Assembly: GCF_001468065.1 (NCBI RefSeq)
Contig: NZ_LNYZ01000008.1
Coordinates: forward strand, 1 to 64,000
DNA length: 64,000 nt
Direction of reading: 5' to 3'
Source of the DNA: Legionella steigerwaltii
GTDB lineage: Bacteria; Pseudomonadota; Gammaproteobacteria; Legionellales; Legionellaceae
Shown: positions 54,619 to 63,845 of the stretch, piece by piece
How the letters are laid out: every line of letters starts with the position of its first letter
How positions within the stretch are numbered: position 1 is the first letter of the stretch
Translations under genes and position numbers: made by a program
Notes under the pieces: model-generated
Databases searched by the model: none
Told to the model about the DNA's origin: nothing
The model's input: the letters and a program-made list of their open reading frames with translations, nothing else

Positions 54619-57600
54619 ATAGGTTGTTAGTTACTCTGCTCCTCCTTTTATGTCCTGGTTTGGTTTTAGCTGATAGTGCTTTGAGTTTTGCCCCTCCTGC
54701 TAGTGATTTTTCCGTAGTATTTCTTGGTAATTTATTTGGTGTTGTTGATGGCGTTTTAAGCGGTACTGGTAGCCAAATCATGGGTAACATGTTTGCCGTA
54801 TTTAACGCTGCGGTTTTGGCATTGGGCGGTATCATTATTATGTACACCCTCATCGTCGCTACTATGAACACCGCTCACGAAGGACAGATGCTTGGGCAAA
54901 AGTGGTCCTCTATTTGGATTCCTATTCGCTCCACAGTAGGTTTAGCGTTAATGATCCCTAAGACTTCGGGTTATTGCTTAATGCAAATTTTTGTCATGTG
55001 GGTTGTCGTGCAAGGTGTTGGCGCAGCAGATAAAGTATGGAATGCTGCCTTAAGTTATTTGAATCGTGGAGGCGTTATTATCCAGGCCCAACAGATAAAT
55101 CCAGCCTCCCAACTTACAAATACTTCTGGCACAGATACAGGAGTGAGTAGCATTGCAAACGGCGTGGTCAATATACTTGCCGGCCAAGTATGTATGCTGG
55201 GATTACAGACTCAATTGGGGGCTCAACGGCAAGCCCTTCTAGATGCTCAATCGCAACAATCAGGAGCATGTTATGGAATCTCTCAGTCTTCTCCTATGTA
55301 TCCATTTTGTAACACTGTAGTTCCTGACTTTTTGGGTTCGGTCAATGCGGTTGCTGTGCAAAATAATGCTCCAAACGATGGTGCTTGGAGTGTGGACATG
55401 CCCAATTTTGATTCCACTAACCCATATAGTTTTTTAAATGGGATTTGCGGCACGATTACCTGGAAAAGTATTTCCTCCCTTAATCCAACTTTTGCTAATC
55501 TTCCGACTAATCCTACTTCAGGAAATAACGTGACCGTTGGCAATAACACATTAACTCCTTCTGAGATTGCCGCCACGCAAATGTCTCGAGCTATTGCAAT
55601 CCAGCAAATGTATATGGATTTGACTCCGGTGGCTCGAACTATGATCACGAATGATCCAGGAATACCATTCAATCAACCCCCTACGGACTCCACTACTGGA
55701 ACTAGCACTTTTTCTCCAGTTGCGAACGAACAATTTGGTGTGCCATATAAACAAAATGGAACAGTGTGTCAAAGTTATAATAGTGGTACTGCGCAAGCAG
55801 ATAAATGCGTTATATGGGGACCTACACAAGGATCTGCAATTGGTGGAACTTTGTTTACTGGTATAGAATTACTCAATGCGATTAATGATTATAACGGCAT
55901 TATGATGCCAACGGTTAATCTATCACGCCTAATTAATACAGCAAATAATAATAATAATGCCACCAGCTTTATAAACCAGGCCGAGACGCAAGGATGGATT
56001 ATGGCCGGCGCTTATTTTTTTAATTTAGTACAAATTCAGGGGACGTCATCCATAGCGAATGCAAGTCAAACCGATACAGACACTGGCTTGGGCGGAAGTA
56101 CCTTTAACCCTCAATCGATTACGAGCCCATTTGTAATAGGCACAAATGGTACGAGTGTTACCTGTGGCCCAGGAAATATGACGGATAAAAATAAAGATTT
56201 TACTTTATTATGTACTTGGTTTAACCAAAATAATGCTCCTGTATTAGCCGTACAATCTTTAATTACTTCAAGTCCCACAGATAAAAAACCTTCTTGGTCA
56301 TCCAATATGACTGCGGTTGGTGGTCCTCCCTCATCTACAGTATATGGTTTTATTAACAATGGGCTGATGATGCAAACCCCGGGCCAACCAGGGGTAGCGC
56401 CACTCACTTTTGCGAATACCATTAATTTCAGTGTGAGTACCTCGTTGTATCGATTGCAGCCACAAAACTTTTCTTGTGGTGAAGTAAAACCTTTCTTCTC
56501 AATTTGTTTAGGACAAATACTTGGAAACATATTTTATAACATCATCTTAGTGACCGTATATAATCTGTTTCTTGATATCTTTGGGCAGATTATCAATAGT
56601 GTGGTTTTGGCATTCTTAATGATTCCATTACAAGGAATGGCAGCAATCTTTCAACAGGGACTCCAGATTATCGCGGCTCCCGGGGTAAACCCAGTTGTTG
56701 CATTGGCAAATATGGGAAATGAGTACATCAATTTTGCTGGTAACTTATGGATGCTCTTATTGAATATGGCGGTATCCAGCGCGTTAATCCCAGTATTTGG
56801 TATCTTTATTTTTGCCATGATGTCTTTAGCCATGCCGCTTGTTATCGCCTGGGTTGGGGTCATGGTCAGCGTAGGCTTTACAACAGCTTATTACATTCCA
56901 ATATTACCTTATATGATCTTTACCTTTGGTGCTTTGGGTTGGTTAATCTCAGTAATCGAAGCGATGGTTGCAGCACCTATTGTTGCCTTGGGTGTGACAC
57001 ATCCTGAGGGACATGACGCATTTGGTAAAGGTGAAGCAGCAATCATGATCTTGGTGAATGTGTTCCTACGACCTTCCATGATGATTATTGGATACATTTC
57101 TGCCATTGCGTTATCTTATGTAGGCGTGTGGGTTCTGAATGCAGGATATGATCAGGCTATAGCATTTATACAACAAGAGAATACCAATAGTGCTTCGCTC
57201 GCTGCTGGAGTCTGGTCTTCTGGTGGAACGGATTCGCCTTCTGGTACAGGTGGGTATTCTGATTGGGCTGGAATTTATGCATTCTTCTTCTCAATATTAA
57301 CTTATACCACTTTGTACTTAGTGATTATCCAAAAAGCATTTACACTGATATCCTATTTACCCGACAAAGTCTTACGATGGATTGGAGGTACTCCCGAAAG
57401 CCTGGGTCAAGAAACCGCACAATGGGGTGAGGAAGTAAAAGGTAAAACTCAAGAAGCAGGTAAGGAAACCCAAACTGCACAAGGACAAATCGATAAGACA
57501 CTCGGTGGCTATGGTACGAAAGCTGTTGGTGCAGTTAAAGGTGGGCTGGGCAAACTTGGTGGCAGTGGAGATGTTTCAGCCTCAGGTAACGCGACTCCGA

Positions 57601-57668
57601 GTAGCGATAAAGAAGGTGGCGGTAAGAAGAAGGGAGGCGGCAAGGGCCTAGGTGGTGTAGGTAAGTAA
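54615..57668 (+). CDS. dotA: Dot/Icm polytopic membrane protein DotA
   Basis: DotA is an inner-membrane protein, also released as ring-like oligomers, essential for effector translocation. A leader (residues 1-19, LLVTLLLLLCPGLVLA) is followed by a helix near residue 70-90, a long periplasmic domain (about 150-640), and several helices (about 650-950). A Gly/Lys-rich cytosolic tail ends the protein (GGGKKKGGGKGLGG). At 1017 residues it is close to the 1048 of L. pneumophila. A terminator follows. Confidence 0.95.
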   Translation: MNRLLVTLLLLLCPGLVLADSALSFAPPASDFSVVFLGNLFGVVDGVLSGTGSQIMGNMFAVFNAAVLALGGIIIMYTLIVATMNTAHEGQMLGQKWSSIWIPIRSTVGLALMIPKTSGYCLMQIFVMWVVVQGVGAADKVWNAALSYLNRGGVIIQAQQINPASQLTNTSGTDTGVSSIANGVVNILAGQVCMLGLQTQLGAQRQALLDAQSQQSGACYGISQSSPMYPFCNTVVPDFLGSVNAVAVQNNAPNDGAWSVDMPNFDSTNPYSFLNGICGTITWKSISSLNPTFANLPTNPTSGNNVTVGNNTLTPSEIAATQMSRAIAIQQMYMDLTPVARTMITNDPGIPFNQPPTDSTTGTSTFSPVANEQFGVPYKQNGTVCQSYNSGTAQADKCVIWGPTQGSAIGGTLFTGIELLNAINDYNGIMMPTVNLSRLINTANNNNNATSFINQAETQGWIMAGAYFFNLVQIQGTSSIANASQTDTDTGLGGSTFNPQSITSPFVIGTNGTSVTCGPGNMTDKNKDFTLLCTWFNQNNAPVLAVQSLITSSPTDKKPSWSSNMTAVGGPPSSTVYGFINNGLMMQTPGQPGVAPLTFANTINFSVSTSLYRLQPQNFSCGEVKPFFSICLGQILGNIFYNIILVTVYNLFLDIFGQIINSVVLAFLMIPLQGMAAIFQQGLQIIAAPGVNPVVALANMGNEYINFAGNLWMLLLNMAVSSALIPVFGIFIFAMMSLAMPLVIAWVGVMVSVGFTTAYYIPILPYMIFTFGALGWLISVIEAMVAAPIVALGVTHPEGHDAFGKGEAAIMILVNVFLRPSMMIIGYISAIALSYVGVWVLNAGYDQAIAFIQQENTNSASLAAGVWSSGGTDSPSGTGGYSDWAGIYAFFFSILTYTTLYLVIIQKAFTLISYLPDKVLRWIGGTPESLGQETAQWGEEVKGKTQEAGKETQTAQGQIDKTLGGYGTKAVGAVKGGLGKLGGSGDVSASGNATPSSDKEGGGKKKGGGKGLGGVGK

Positions 57669-57676
57669 TAATTGGT

Positions 57677-57731
57677 AAAAATGATTGTCATTTTTCTTCT
57701 GGATGTGAGAGAGTTTGACAATCATTTTTTT
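57677..57731 (+). terminator. Terminator after dotA
   Basis: AAAAATGATTGTCA pairs exactly with TGACAATCATTTTT over a 25-base loop, followed by further T, nine bases after dotA. Its left arm overlaps a compact palindrome (57677-57695) resembling a Fur site. Confidence 0.75.
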
Positions 57732-57790
57732 ATGAAATGAATGATTTTTGTAAGTCAATCGTATAACTATTAGATACCGGTGTTTGTATT

Positions 57791-59125
57791 ATGAAGGAAT
57801 TATCTGCCCCTAAAAGTACTGTGAGCCCAGATGTGGCTGAAGACAAACTTAAAGCTTTGCAAAAAGCAAAAATCGATCAAGATCTATTTATCCAGGCGTT
57901 ATTTCAATTTTTGCAAAGGATGTTTGATTCAACTCTAAAATACGAAATTGATTCCGAAGCAAAAACTAAGTTAACTGATCTAGCTAAAGATTGTGGCTAT
58001 CAAGACTTACCTACTGCTTTAAATTCTGCAAAAAATGCACGCGGACAGTCCCCACTAACTCAAGCACTGCAAAACCAAGATTTCTCTCTGGCGCAATCTT
58101 TACTGGATTCAGGCGCGAAATATGATGTCCAATCAATGGATGAATATGGTATTGCAATTCATAGTCAGCGAGGACAACAGGCGCTTCAAGAACACACAAT
58201 CACTGCTCCTGAGGGTGCTTTTCAATCACGCCCAGATGAATTGCATCGAGTTAAAGAATTTGGTCTTGTGCTGGGTATCGTCATGGTAAGTGTCGATAAT
58301 ACATCTTCTCAACGAGCAGAGGTTGGTCCTACTTATGCATTGATGACAGAGGCAGTAAGCGACTACAGTTGTAGTAACCAACCTGCAAAAGAGGACTTCG
58401 AGCAAATCAAAGAAGCGTTCGTTTTTACAAATAGAGAAGCAAAATTTGAATTCAGCACTCCTGAAGGGAGCCCTGAAGCAGGCGCTGCGCTTTCTGAGCG
58501 AATAAAAGACAGAGAAGTAACCTCAGTCCCTATCAATTGTAATGGACATGCCATGGGTTTATCCTTTGTGCCGGTTGAAGGAAATCGCGACAAAACTTAT
58601 TTAGTATTCACTAATAGAGGGGAAGGAGCGAAAGGAAAATATGGGACGCAAATCTACGAGGTGGATACGAAGGATGTGACCCCAGATTTTATAAACAAGG
58701 TGATGAGCGGTCATGATCAAGGACTATCACACGCACAAGTTATGGCTGAAATTCATCAGGTTACTAAAGGTAAAGAGCCAATATATACTATCGATCAGAA
58801 AAAGCAATCATATGATAATTGTACTATAGCGAATACCCGCGCAAACATTCATGGGGTTCTCCTATGTCAAGAAGCAAATCGCAGAGGTGGCTTTGAGAAT
58901 GTGACACCAGAGGTGAAAGCTGAAGTTAAAGGACGATATAAACAGTTTACTAGTGATATGAGAGATAAAAAAGTCCAAAAATTGGAAGGCTTGTTACAAG
59001 ATCATCCCAGCGATCCTGATTTAAAAGCTCTGGCTAAGGGGTTTATGGAAAAACCCAATCATAAACATTCGGATGTATTACAAGCTGCAGTTACTGAAGA
59101 AATCCCCATGAAAGCGATGAAATAG
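57791..59125 (+). CDS. Candidate Dot/Icm effector with cysteine-protease-like motif order
   Basis: A 444-residue protein between dotA and dotB. Residues 83-113 (ARGQSPLTQALQNQDFSLAQ, then SLLDSGAKYD) look like one ankyrin-type repeat. The rest has an ordered set: His253 (CNGHAMGLSF), Asn275 (LVFTNRGEG), Gln339 and Cys344 (SYDNCTIAN). This H-N-Q-C order is that of clan CE (Ulp1/YopJ-like) enzymes, but the assignment is mine from motifs only. The C-terminus carries TEEIP, reminiscent of E-block secretion signals. No signal peptide. Confidence 0.72.
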   Translation: MKELSAPKSTVSPDVAEDKLKALQKAKIDQDLFIQALFQFLQRMFDSTLKYEIDSEAKTKLTDLAKDCGYQDLPTALNSAKNARGQSPLTQALQNQDFSLAQSLLDSGAKYDVQSMDEYGIAIHSQRGQQALQEHTITAPEGAFQSRPDELHRVKEFGLVLGIVMVSVDNTSSQRAEVGPTYALMTEAVSDYSCSNQPAKEDFEQIKEAFVFTNREAKFEFSTPEGSPEAGAALSERIKDREVTSVPINCNGHAMGLSFVPVEGNRDKTYLVFTNRGEGAKGKYGTQIYEVDTKDVTPDFINKVMSGHDQGLSHAQVMAEIHQVTKGKEPIYTIDQKKQSYDNCTIANTRANIHGVLLCQEANRRGGFENVTPEVKAEVKGRYKQFTSDMRDKKVQKLEGLLQDHPSDPDLKALAKGFMEKPNHKHSDVLQAAVTEEIPMKAMK

Positions 59126-59253
59126 AGAATTTGCAGTGCTATTAGAAGGGGGATTTAATCTAATTTGTCTATGAAAAGTTACTCTAAAGATCGCTGCAAT
59201 AGTTAAGATCATCTTGACGTTTTTTCGTGAATGTTCCAAACGCTTTGGTGAGT

Positions 59254-60384
59254 CTATTGTTGATATTCTTTAGCGCCAGCAATAATTAATTTGTATACCC
59301 GCTCACTAATAATACCCTGTTCGAATTTCGCTTTTGCATCCCAAGTCATAAGCTGGCCCTTTTGGCGTACTAATTTACGTGTAGCAGAGGTTACATCATT
59401 AGGATCGCTTTCAAGTAAAATATCTCGGACCTCTTCGTCAAATACAAGATACTCTCTTAAAGCGACTCGTTTTTCGTCTACTGTAGGCACAAGTTTTTGC
59501 CAAATACACAATCTAATCGTTTCCAAAATATCAATAGTTCTTCCTAAACGCTCTTCACCTGAGAATGAGGTGACAAGACGGCGCATGGTTTCAGCAACAC
59601 CCGAGGTGTGCAAGGTTGTATATACTGGGTGCCCAGTAAGTGCAGCTTCCAATGCGGCACTGATTGTTTCTGCATCACGACACTCACCCACCATAATTAA
59701 ACGTGGTTTACGACGTAAAGCGTTTCTTACCCCATCAGCAAAACTTGGCAAGTGGCGAGGAATTTCTGACTGGCTTACTACAGCAGATATGGTTTCAATT
59801 TCATCATAAACAAATTCTATTGGCGATTCATAGGTCAATACTTTACGGTTTGAATCTTCCGTTTCAATTAGGTCACGAATAATAGAAGCCAATAATGTCG
59901 ATTTACCCGAACCTGTTGCTCCTGTTATAAATACGATTCCCTCTTGAGGAGCAATTGCTTCAAGCACATTATCTGGCAGATTCATCGTCTCAAGTCTAGG
60001 AGGTGTTGTAGGAATTGTTCTTAAAGTAATCTGAATGGCATCATGACCTTCTACAAGACATGCTGTTCCATTGACCCGGTACCTGTATCTAACTCCACGA
60101 TTAGGGCGGAATTCATAGTGAGTATCAATATCCTTACCTGAAAGAAGCTGTGTTGTGGCGTTAGGGCCATAGATTGCATTAATTAAATCACCGAGTTCTG
60201 TATTGGATAAACGACGATTTGTGATGCGTAAAAGTTTTCCATACACCTCTGCGTAAATCGGTTCGCCTGTTTGAATTGTAATATCAGAAGCACTTAAGCG
60301 TTCTGTATGTTCCAGCATTTTATCCATAAACAGTGGCGTAAAACGTGTTGGTTCATCAGGCATTAAATAAGTTTTATTGTTCAT
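59254..60384 (-). CDS. dotB: Dot/Icm ATPase DotB
   Basis: DotB is the cytosolic hexameric VirB11/PilT-like ATPase that docks onto the Dot/Icm inner complex during activation. Walker A GATGSGKS is at residues 155-162; the Asp box RKVLTYESPIEF, MVGECRDAET (Walker B) and TLHTSG (His box) follow. Length 376 is essentially the L. pneumophila 377. It starts eight bases after dotC, in the dotD-dotC-dotB operon. Confidence 0.97.
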   Translation of the reverse strand: MNNKTYLMPDEPTRFTPLFMDKMLEHTERLSASDITIQTGEPIYAEVYGKLLRITNRRLSNTELGDLINAIYGPNATTQLLSGKDIDTHYEFRPNRGVRYRYRVNGTACLVEGHDAIQITLRTIPTTPPRLETMNLPDNVLEAIAPQEGIVFITGATGSGKSTLLASIIRDLIETEDSNRKVLTYESPIEFVYDEIETISAVVSQSEIPRHLPSFADGVRNALRRKPRLIMVGECRDAETISAALEAALTGHPVYTTLHTSGVAETMRRLVTSFSGEERLGRTIDILETIRLCIWQKLVPTVDEKRVALREYLVFDEEVRDILLESDPNDVTSATRKLVRQKGQLMTWDAKAKFEQGIISERVYKLIIAGAKEYQQ

Positions 60385-60392
60385 ACTTAAAA

Positions 60393-61319
60393 TCAGTGAA
60401 TACTATTGTTATCGTTAACTGGGGCAATCGTAGGCTGCCAGGATTTATCTGTTATTATAATTTTAGAACGATTTGCTAATTTTTCCATGTTTTTAAATTG
60501 TTCTAGCGCATTTTCATCTTTAGACACTGCAGCTCTCCACTGCTCGCTATTCACATTTAGAGCAGGCAATGCAGTAATTCTTAGTACTCTATCGTCAATA
60601 TGAATTTCAGAAGCATCACCTGTAATCCCCAAGTCTGTATGAGAAACAAAAGGAGGGGTGACCATATTCATTGCCAATAACTTCCTGTAAAGAATCATTC
60701 CAGTAAAATCTTCTTTGATGCGGGCTATGTTTTCCTCAAGAATGGTATTGGCTTGAGCAATACCATTATTCCAGCCTTTTTCTACGTACAGACACCATAT
60801 CTTCTTCTCTACCTTGGTCTTAGGCAGCAAAGTCCAGTGAGGGTATTCCGGTTTTACATAATCCAACCATAAGTATTGCCGCCAATTTGGTGGTGTAGTA
60901 ACAAAATGTGCTTGTTTTGCCACTCTGTATGTACGATCGGAAATGCGAATGGTTTGGGCATCCGCAAGATTGAGGGTATTCCTGCCTTCTAAGAGTACTG
61001 GGGGCAAAATGTTATGCTCTAGAATCAAAGAATTAAAATCATAAATGGCGTCGAGTCTGCGCGATTGTCTAATAAGATGTTCATCAATAATTTTGGCTCG
61101 ATTTGCCAGGCCAGCTTGGGCGCCAAGACTTAAAGCAGTTTCCTTCAAAGCAATTTGACGAATTTTACCGTTTTGTCTTTTATTTCTATCCTTTTGGTTA
61201 ACATTGGCCATAGCTTGTAGTCCTGCTAATGAGTTTGTATCACCCATATATTTTGATGAGTGACATCCAATCAATAAAGCAGATAAAACAACTATTAAAC
61301 TAGGAATAAATTTTGGCAT
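60393..61319 (-). CDS. dotC: Dot/Icm outer-membrane lipoprotein DotC
   Basis: DotC is a lipoprotein of the Dot/Icm core complex that, with DotD, localises DotH. The ATG at 61319 starts MPKFIPSLIVVLSALLIGC, giving a lipobox LIGC with lipidated Cys19; an upstream in-frame start within dotD would bury this signal. The gene overlaps dotD by 20 bases. The 308-residue length matches the family (about 303). Confidence 0.96.
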   Translation of the reverse strand: MPKFIPSLIVVLSALLIGCHSSKYMGDTNSLAGLQAMANVNQKDRNKRQNGKIRQIALKETALSLGAQAGLANRAKIIDEHLIRQSRRLDAIYDFNSLILEHNILPPVLLEGRNTLNLADAQTIRISDRTYRVAKQAHFVTTPPNWRQYLWLDYVKPEYPHWTLLPKTKVEKKIWCLYVEKGWNNGIAQANTILEENIARIKEDFTGMILYRKLLAMNMVTPPFVSHTDLGITGDASEIHIDDRVLRITALPALNVNSEQWRAAVSKDENALEQFKNMEKLANRSKIIITDKSWQPTIAPVNDNNSIH

Positions 61320-61788
61320 AGCGCAATTCAACAACCTGACTGTTAGGGTATACGTGAATATTAGCTTTTTGAGCAGCTTGGTAATCAATATCACGCAGGA
61401 TTTCAGCTAAACTTTGATCTTTAATATTAAGACTAATTAATATCGGAATTGAAGGGGCTTTTCCTAAAACACGGAGCCTGAAATGTGCTGATTTGGCAAT
61501 ACGAGCAGTTAACTCTTCAATAGGGCCAGACCAGTCTACGCTTGCTCTGGCTTGTAAGTTATACGCATTAGGTATAGTCAATGTGTTGTCTACAGGCGGC
61601 GGCATAATTACTTTTTCGACTCGAGCCATTTCATGCATGGAATCACTTACCGATACTGCTGCCTCTGCTAATTTTATGTTAGCGTCATCACTGGGATTGT
61701 TCATTGGTGGCTTTTTAAAGAGCACACCATGTTTACAACCTACAAGCAGGATTGAAACAATAAATAGCATGACAATCTTGTTGTTCAT
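61300..61788 (-). CDS. dotD: Dot/Icm outer-membrane lipoprotein DotD
   Basis: DotD is a lipoprotein with a secretin N0-like domain that forms part of the core ring. The lipobox LVGC puts the lipidated Cys at residue 18. The C-terminal N0-like domain (about residues 75-160) has VDWSGPIEELTARIAKSAHF and LKIKDQSLAEIL-like packing. The 162-residue length matches. A -35 TTGACA is on the minus strand at 61850-61845, but its -10 is weak. Confidence 0.96.
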   Translation of the reverse strand: MNNKIVMLFIVSILLVGCKHGVLFKKPPMNNPSDDANIKLAEAAVSVSDSMHEMARVEKVIMPPPVDNTLTIPNAYNLQARASVDWSGPIEELTARIAKSAHFRLRVLGKAPSIPILISLNIKDQSLAEILRDIDYQAAQKANIHVYPNSQVVELRYAKIYS

Positions 61789-61921
61789 TCAATGTTCTTA
61801 ATGTCTTGGATTATTCGTTTGATTGAAACAGGAGCTAGGCTGCTTGTCAAGCCTATAAATAAGGAATTGTATGAATTTAAATGAAAATAAATTTCGAAAA
61901 AATTTTTGACTTTAATTATTT

Positions 61922-61990
61922 GCAGCCTGGGCGCAGTAAAATGAACTGCTGGGTTTTTGAGTGTATAAAAGTTCCTGGTTCGCCTGTTCA
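61922..61990. repeat. Decayed GTAGCCTGGGTG-type repeat, copy 8
   Basis: GCAGCCTGGGCGCAGT is recognisable as the left arm and a weak CTGGTTCGCC matches part of the right. It lies between the divergent/adjacent dotD start and the rsmD end. Confidence 0.5.
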
Positions 61991-61995
61991 GAAGC

Positions 61996-62544
61996 TCAAT
62001 TGAGTTTCTCAAATAATGCATATACAACTTGGCCTGCTTGTTTCAGTTTAATTTGTCGCCACTTTTTTTCATCTAACTGAATTACAGAAGGAGACTCCAC
62101 ATAAATCAAACCTCCCCGTTTGAGAATATTGCTTTGCGTTATATTTGAAATACATTGAGGGAGGTAGGTTTGTGCAAAAGGAGGATCCAGAAAAATAATA
62201 TCGAATTCTTCTTGGCTGTGCTGAAGATACCGTACTGCATCTGTTTGGAGAAGTCTGAGTTTTGGACTGTCGAATGAGGTAATTATTTTTTGTAAATTGG
62301 CATAAGCTTTGGGTGATTGTTCAAGGAACACAACTTGCCCAGCACCTCGGGAAAATGCTTCCAAACCTAAAGCACCACTCCCTGCAAAAGCATCCAGGCA
62401 GTGTGCTTCTCTGATGTCATGCATCAGCCAATTAAATAAAGTCTCACGCACACGATCCGGGGTGGGACGCAGGCCTTCTACATCTGGGAAAGGTAGTTTT
62501 TTTCCGCGATATATCCCGCCTATAATACGAACAACCTGTTTCAC
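61996..62544 (-). CDS. rsmD: 16S rRNA (guanine(966)-N2)-methyltransferase RsmD
   Basis: RsmD methylates G966 of 16S rRNA in assembled 30S particles. The N-terminus RIIGGIYRGKKLPFPDVEGL and RPTPDRVRETLFNWL are typical; the SAM site is LDAFAGSGALGLEAFSRGA and the catalytic motif is IIFLDPPF. The 182-residue length is normal. It overlaps the upstream M16 gene by four bases. Confidence 0.95.
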   Translation of the reverse strand: MKQVVRIIGGIYRGKKLPFPDVEGLRPTPDRVRETLFNWLMHDIREAHCLDAFAGSGALGLEAFSRGAGQVVFLEQSPKAYANLQKIITSFDSPKLRLLQTDAVRYLQHSQEEFDIIFLDPPFAQTYLPQCISNITQSNILKRGGLIYVESPSVIQLDEKKWRQIKLKQAGQVVYALFEKLN

Positions 62545-63845
62545 GATTTACCCACAGTGACTAGTAATAATTTATCGGGATTGACTTGTTGTTTGAATGC
62601 TTGTTGTACTTGTTCACTGGTTATCGCATTGACACGAGCAGTATAGGTGTCAAGAAAATCTTCCGGTAAATGATAAAAAGTCATGCGCAATAAAAGCGTT
62701 GCAATACTGCGATTACCTGATAAAGAAAGTGGAAAACTCCCAATGAGATATTGTTTTGCAGCATTCATCTCTTCATCAGTAGGCCCCTGATCAATGTAGG
62801 TTTGCAAAACACTCTGAATCACATCCAATGCTTCTTTCGTTTGTTTGTTCTTGGTTGATAAGCTGATGAGGAAAGGCCCGTTTCCTGACATAGGAGCAAA
62901 CTGACTTTCTATCCCGTAAGTTAAGCCACGTTTTTCCCTGACCTCCACTGCAAGTCGGGAAACTAAAGCACCTCCTCCTAAAATATAATTTCCTACAAGG
63001 AGAGGAAAATAATTGGGAGTATGATGATCAATACCAATCTGGCCAAGGCGTATCATCGTTTGTGATGATGGAAATGGAATATTGATTGTTTCTGCATGAG
63101 TGAGTTGGGTAGCTTTAGGTATAGCTGGGGCTGGTTGTCCTTCTGGAAGTTCTTGAGTCAATTGATCGGCAAGTTTGTGTGCTGCCTCGCTACTAATTGC
63201 TCCCACCATAACCAGAATGGCGTTTTTTGCAACATAATAACGTTTGTTAAATTCAATCAATTGGCTTTTATTCAGTGCATTGACCGTCGCAGCTGTCCCA
63301 CGAACAGGATGTGCGTAGGGATGCTGTTGGTATAAAGCCTGAAAAAAGCCGATCTGGGCTACGTCATTAGGTGAATCCTGAGACTGTTCAATGGCCATCA
63401 GTTGTTGTTTCTTTTCTCTTGAAAATGCTGCATCAGGAAAGTCGGGATGATTAATGATTTGAGTAAAGGTATAACCCGCTTTGGATAGCGCCTCTTGGCT
63501 AACTAATGTTCTAAGACTAAATACCACCATATCTCTATTGATTTCGACTTTATATTGAACGCCTACGTCAGCCAGAGATTCAGCTACGGCTGTTGCAGTT
63601 TGACCAGAATTTCCCTGATTCATCATGCTGCTGGTTAAGGCACTGAGTCCATATTGGTTTTCGTCATAGGCGGATCCCGCCGCAAAAGCGATGCTGATAT
63701 CAAGCATAGGTACTTCCATAGCTGGATAAAAAACAACTTGAACTCCATTTTTAGTGAACCATTTTTCGGTTTTGAATGTACTCGCAGTTGCTGGATGTGA
63801 CAGTCCAATCGTTATTGCCAAAATACATGCGCTAAAAATTCTCAT
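62541..63845 (-). CDS. M16-family peptidase-like protein, lacking the zinc motif
   Basis: A 434-residue M16 protein with a signal peptide (MRIFSACILAITIGLSHPATAS). The place of the HxxEH zinc motif is taken by GLSALTSSMMNQGNSG, so this is probably the non-catalytic partner of an M16 pair. The later substrate-binding RxxxY-like region (VREKRGLTYGIESQF) is present. I start at the ATG at 63845, in an ATGA overlap with the upstream M16 gene, and drop an N-terminal extension. Confidence 0.9.
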   Translation of the reverse strand: MRIFSACILAITIGLSHPATASTFKTEKWFTKNGVQVVFYPAMEVPMLDISIAFAAGSAYDENQYGLSALTSSMMNQGNSGQTATAVAESLADVGVQYKVEINRDMVVFSLRTLVSQEALSKAGYTFTQIINHPDFPDAAFSREKKQQLMAIEQSQDSPNDVAQIGFFQALYQQHPYAHPVRGTAATVNALNKSQLIEFNKRYYVAKNAILVMVGAISSEAAHKLADQLTQELPEGQPAPAIPKATQLTHAETINIPFPSSQTMIRLGQIGIDHHTPNYFPLLVGNYILGGGALVSRLAVEVREKRGLTYGIESQFAPMSGNGPFLISLSTKNKQTKEALDVIQSVLQTYIDQGPTDEEMNAAKQYLIGSFPLSLSGNRSIATLLLRMTFYHLPEDFLDTYTARVNAITSEQVQQAFKQQVNPDKLLLVTVGKS

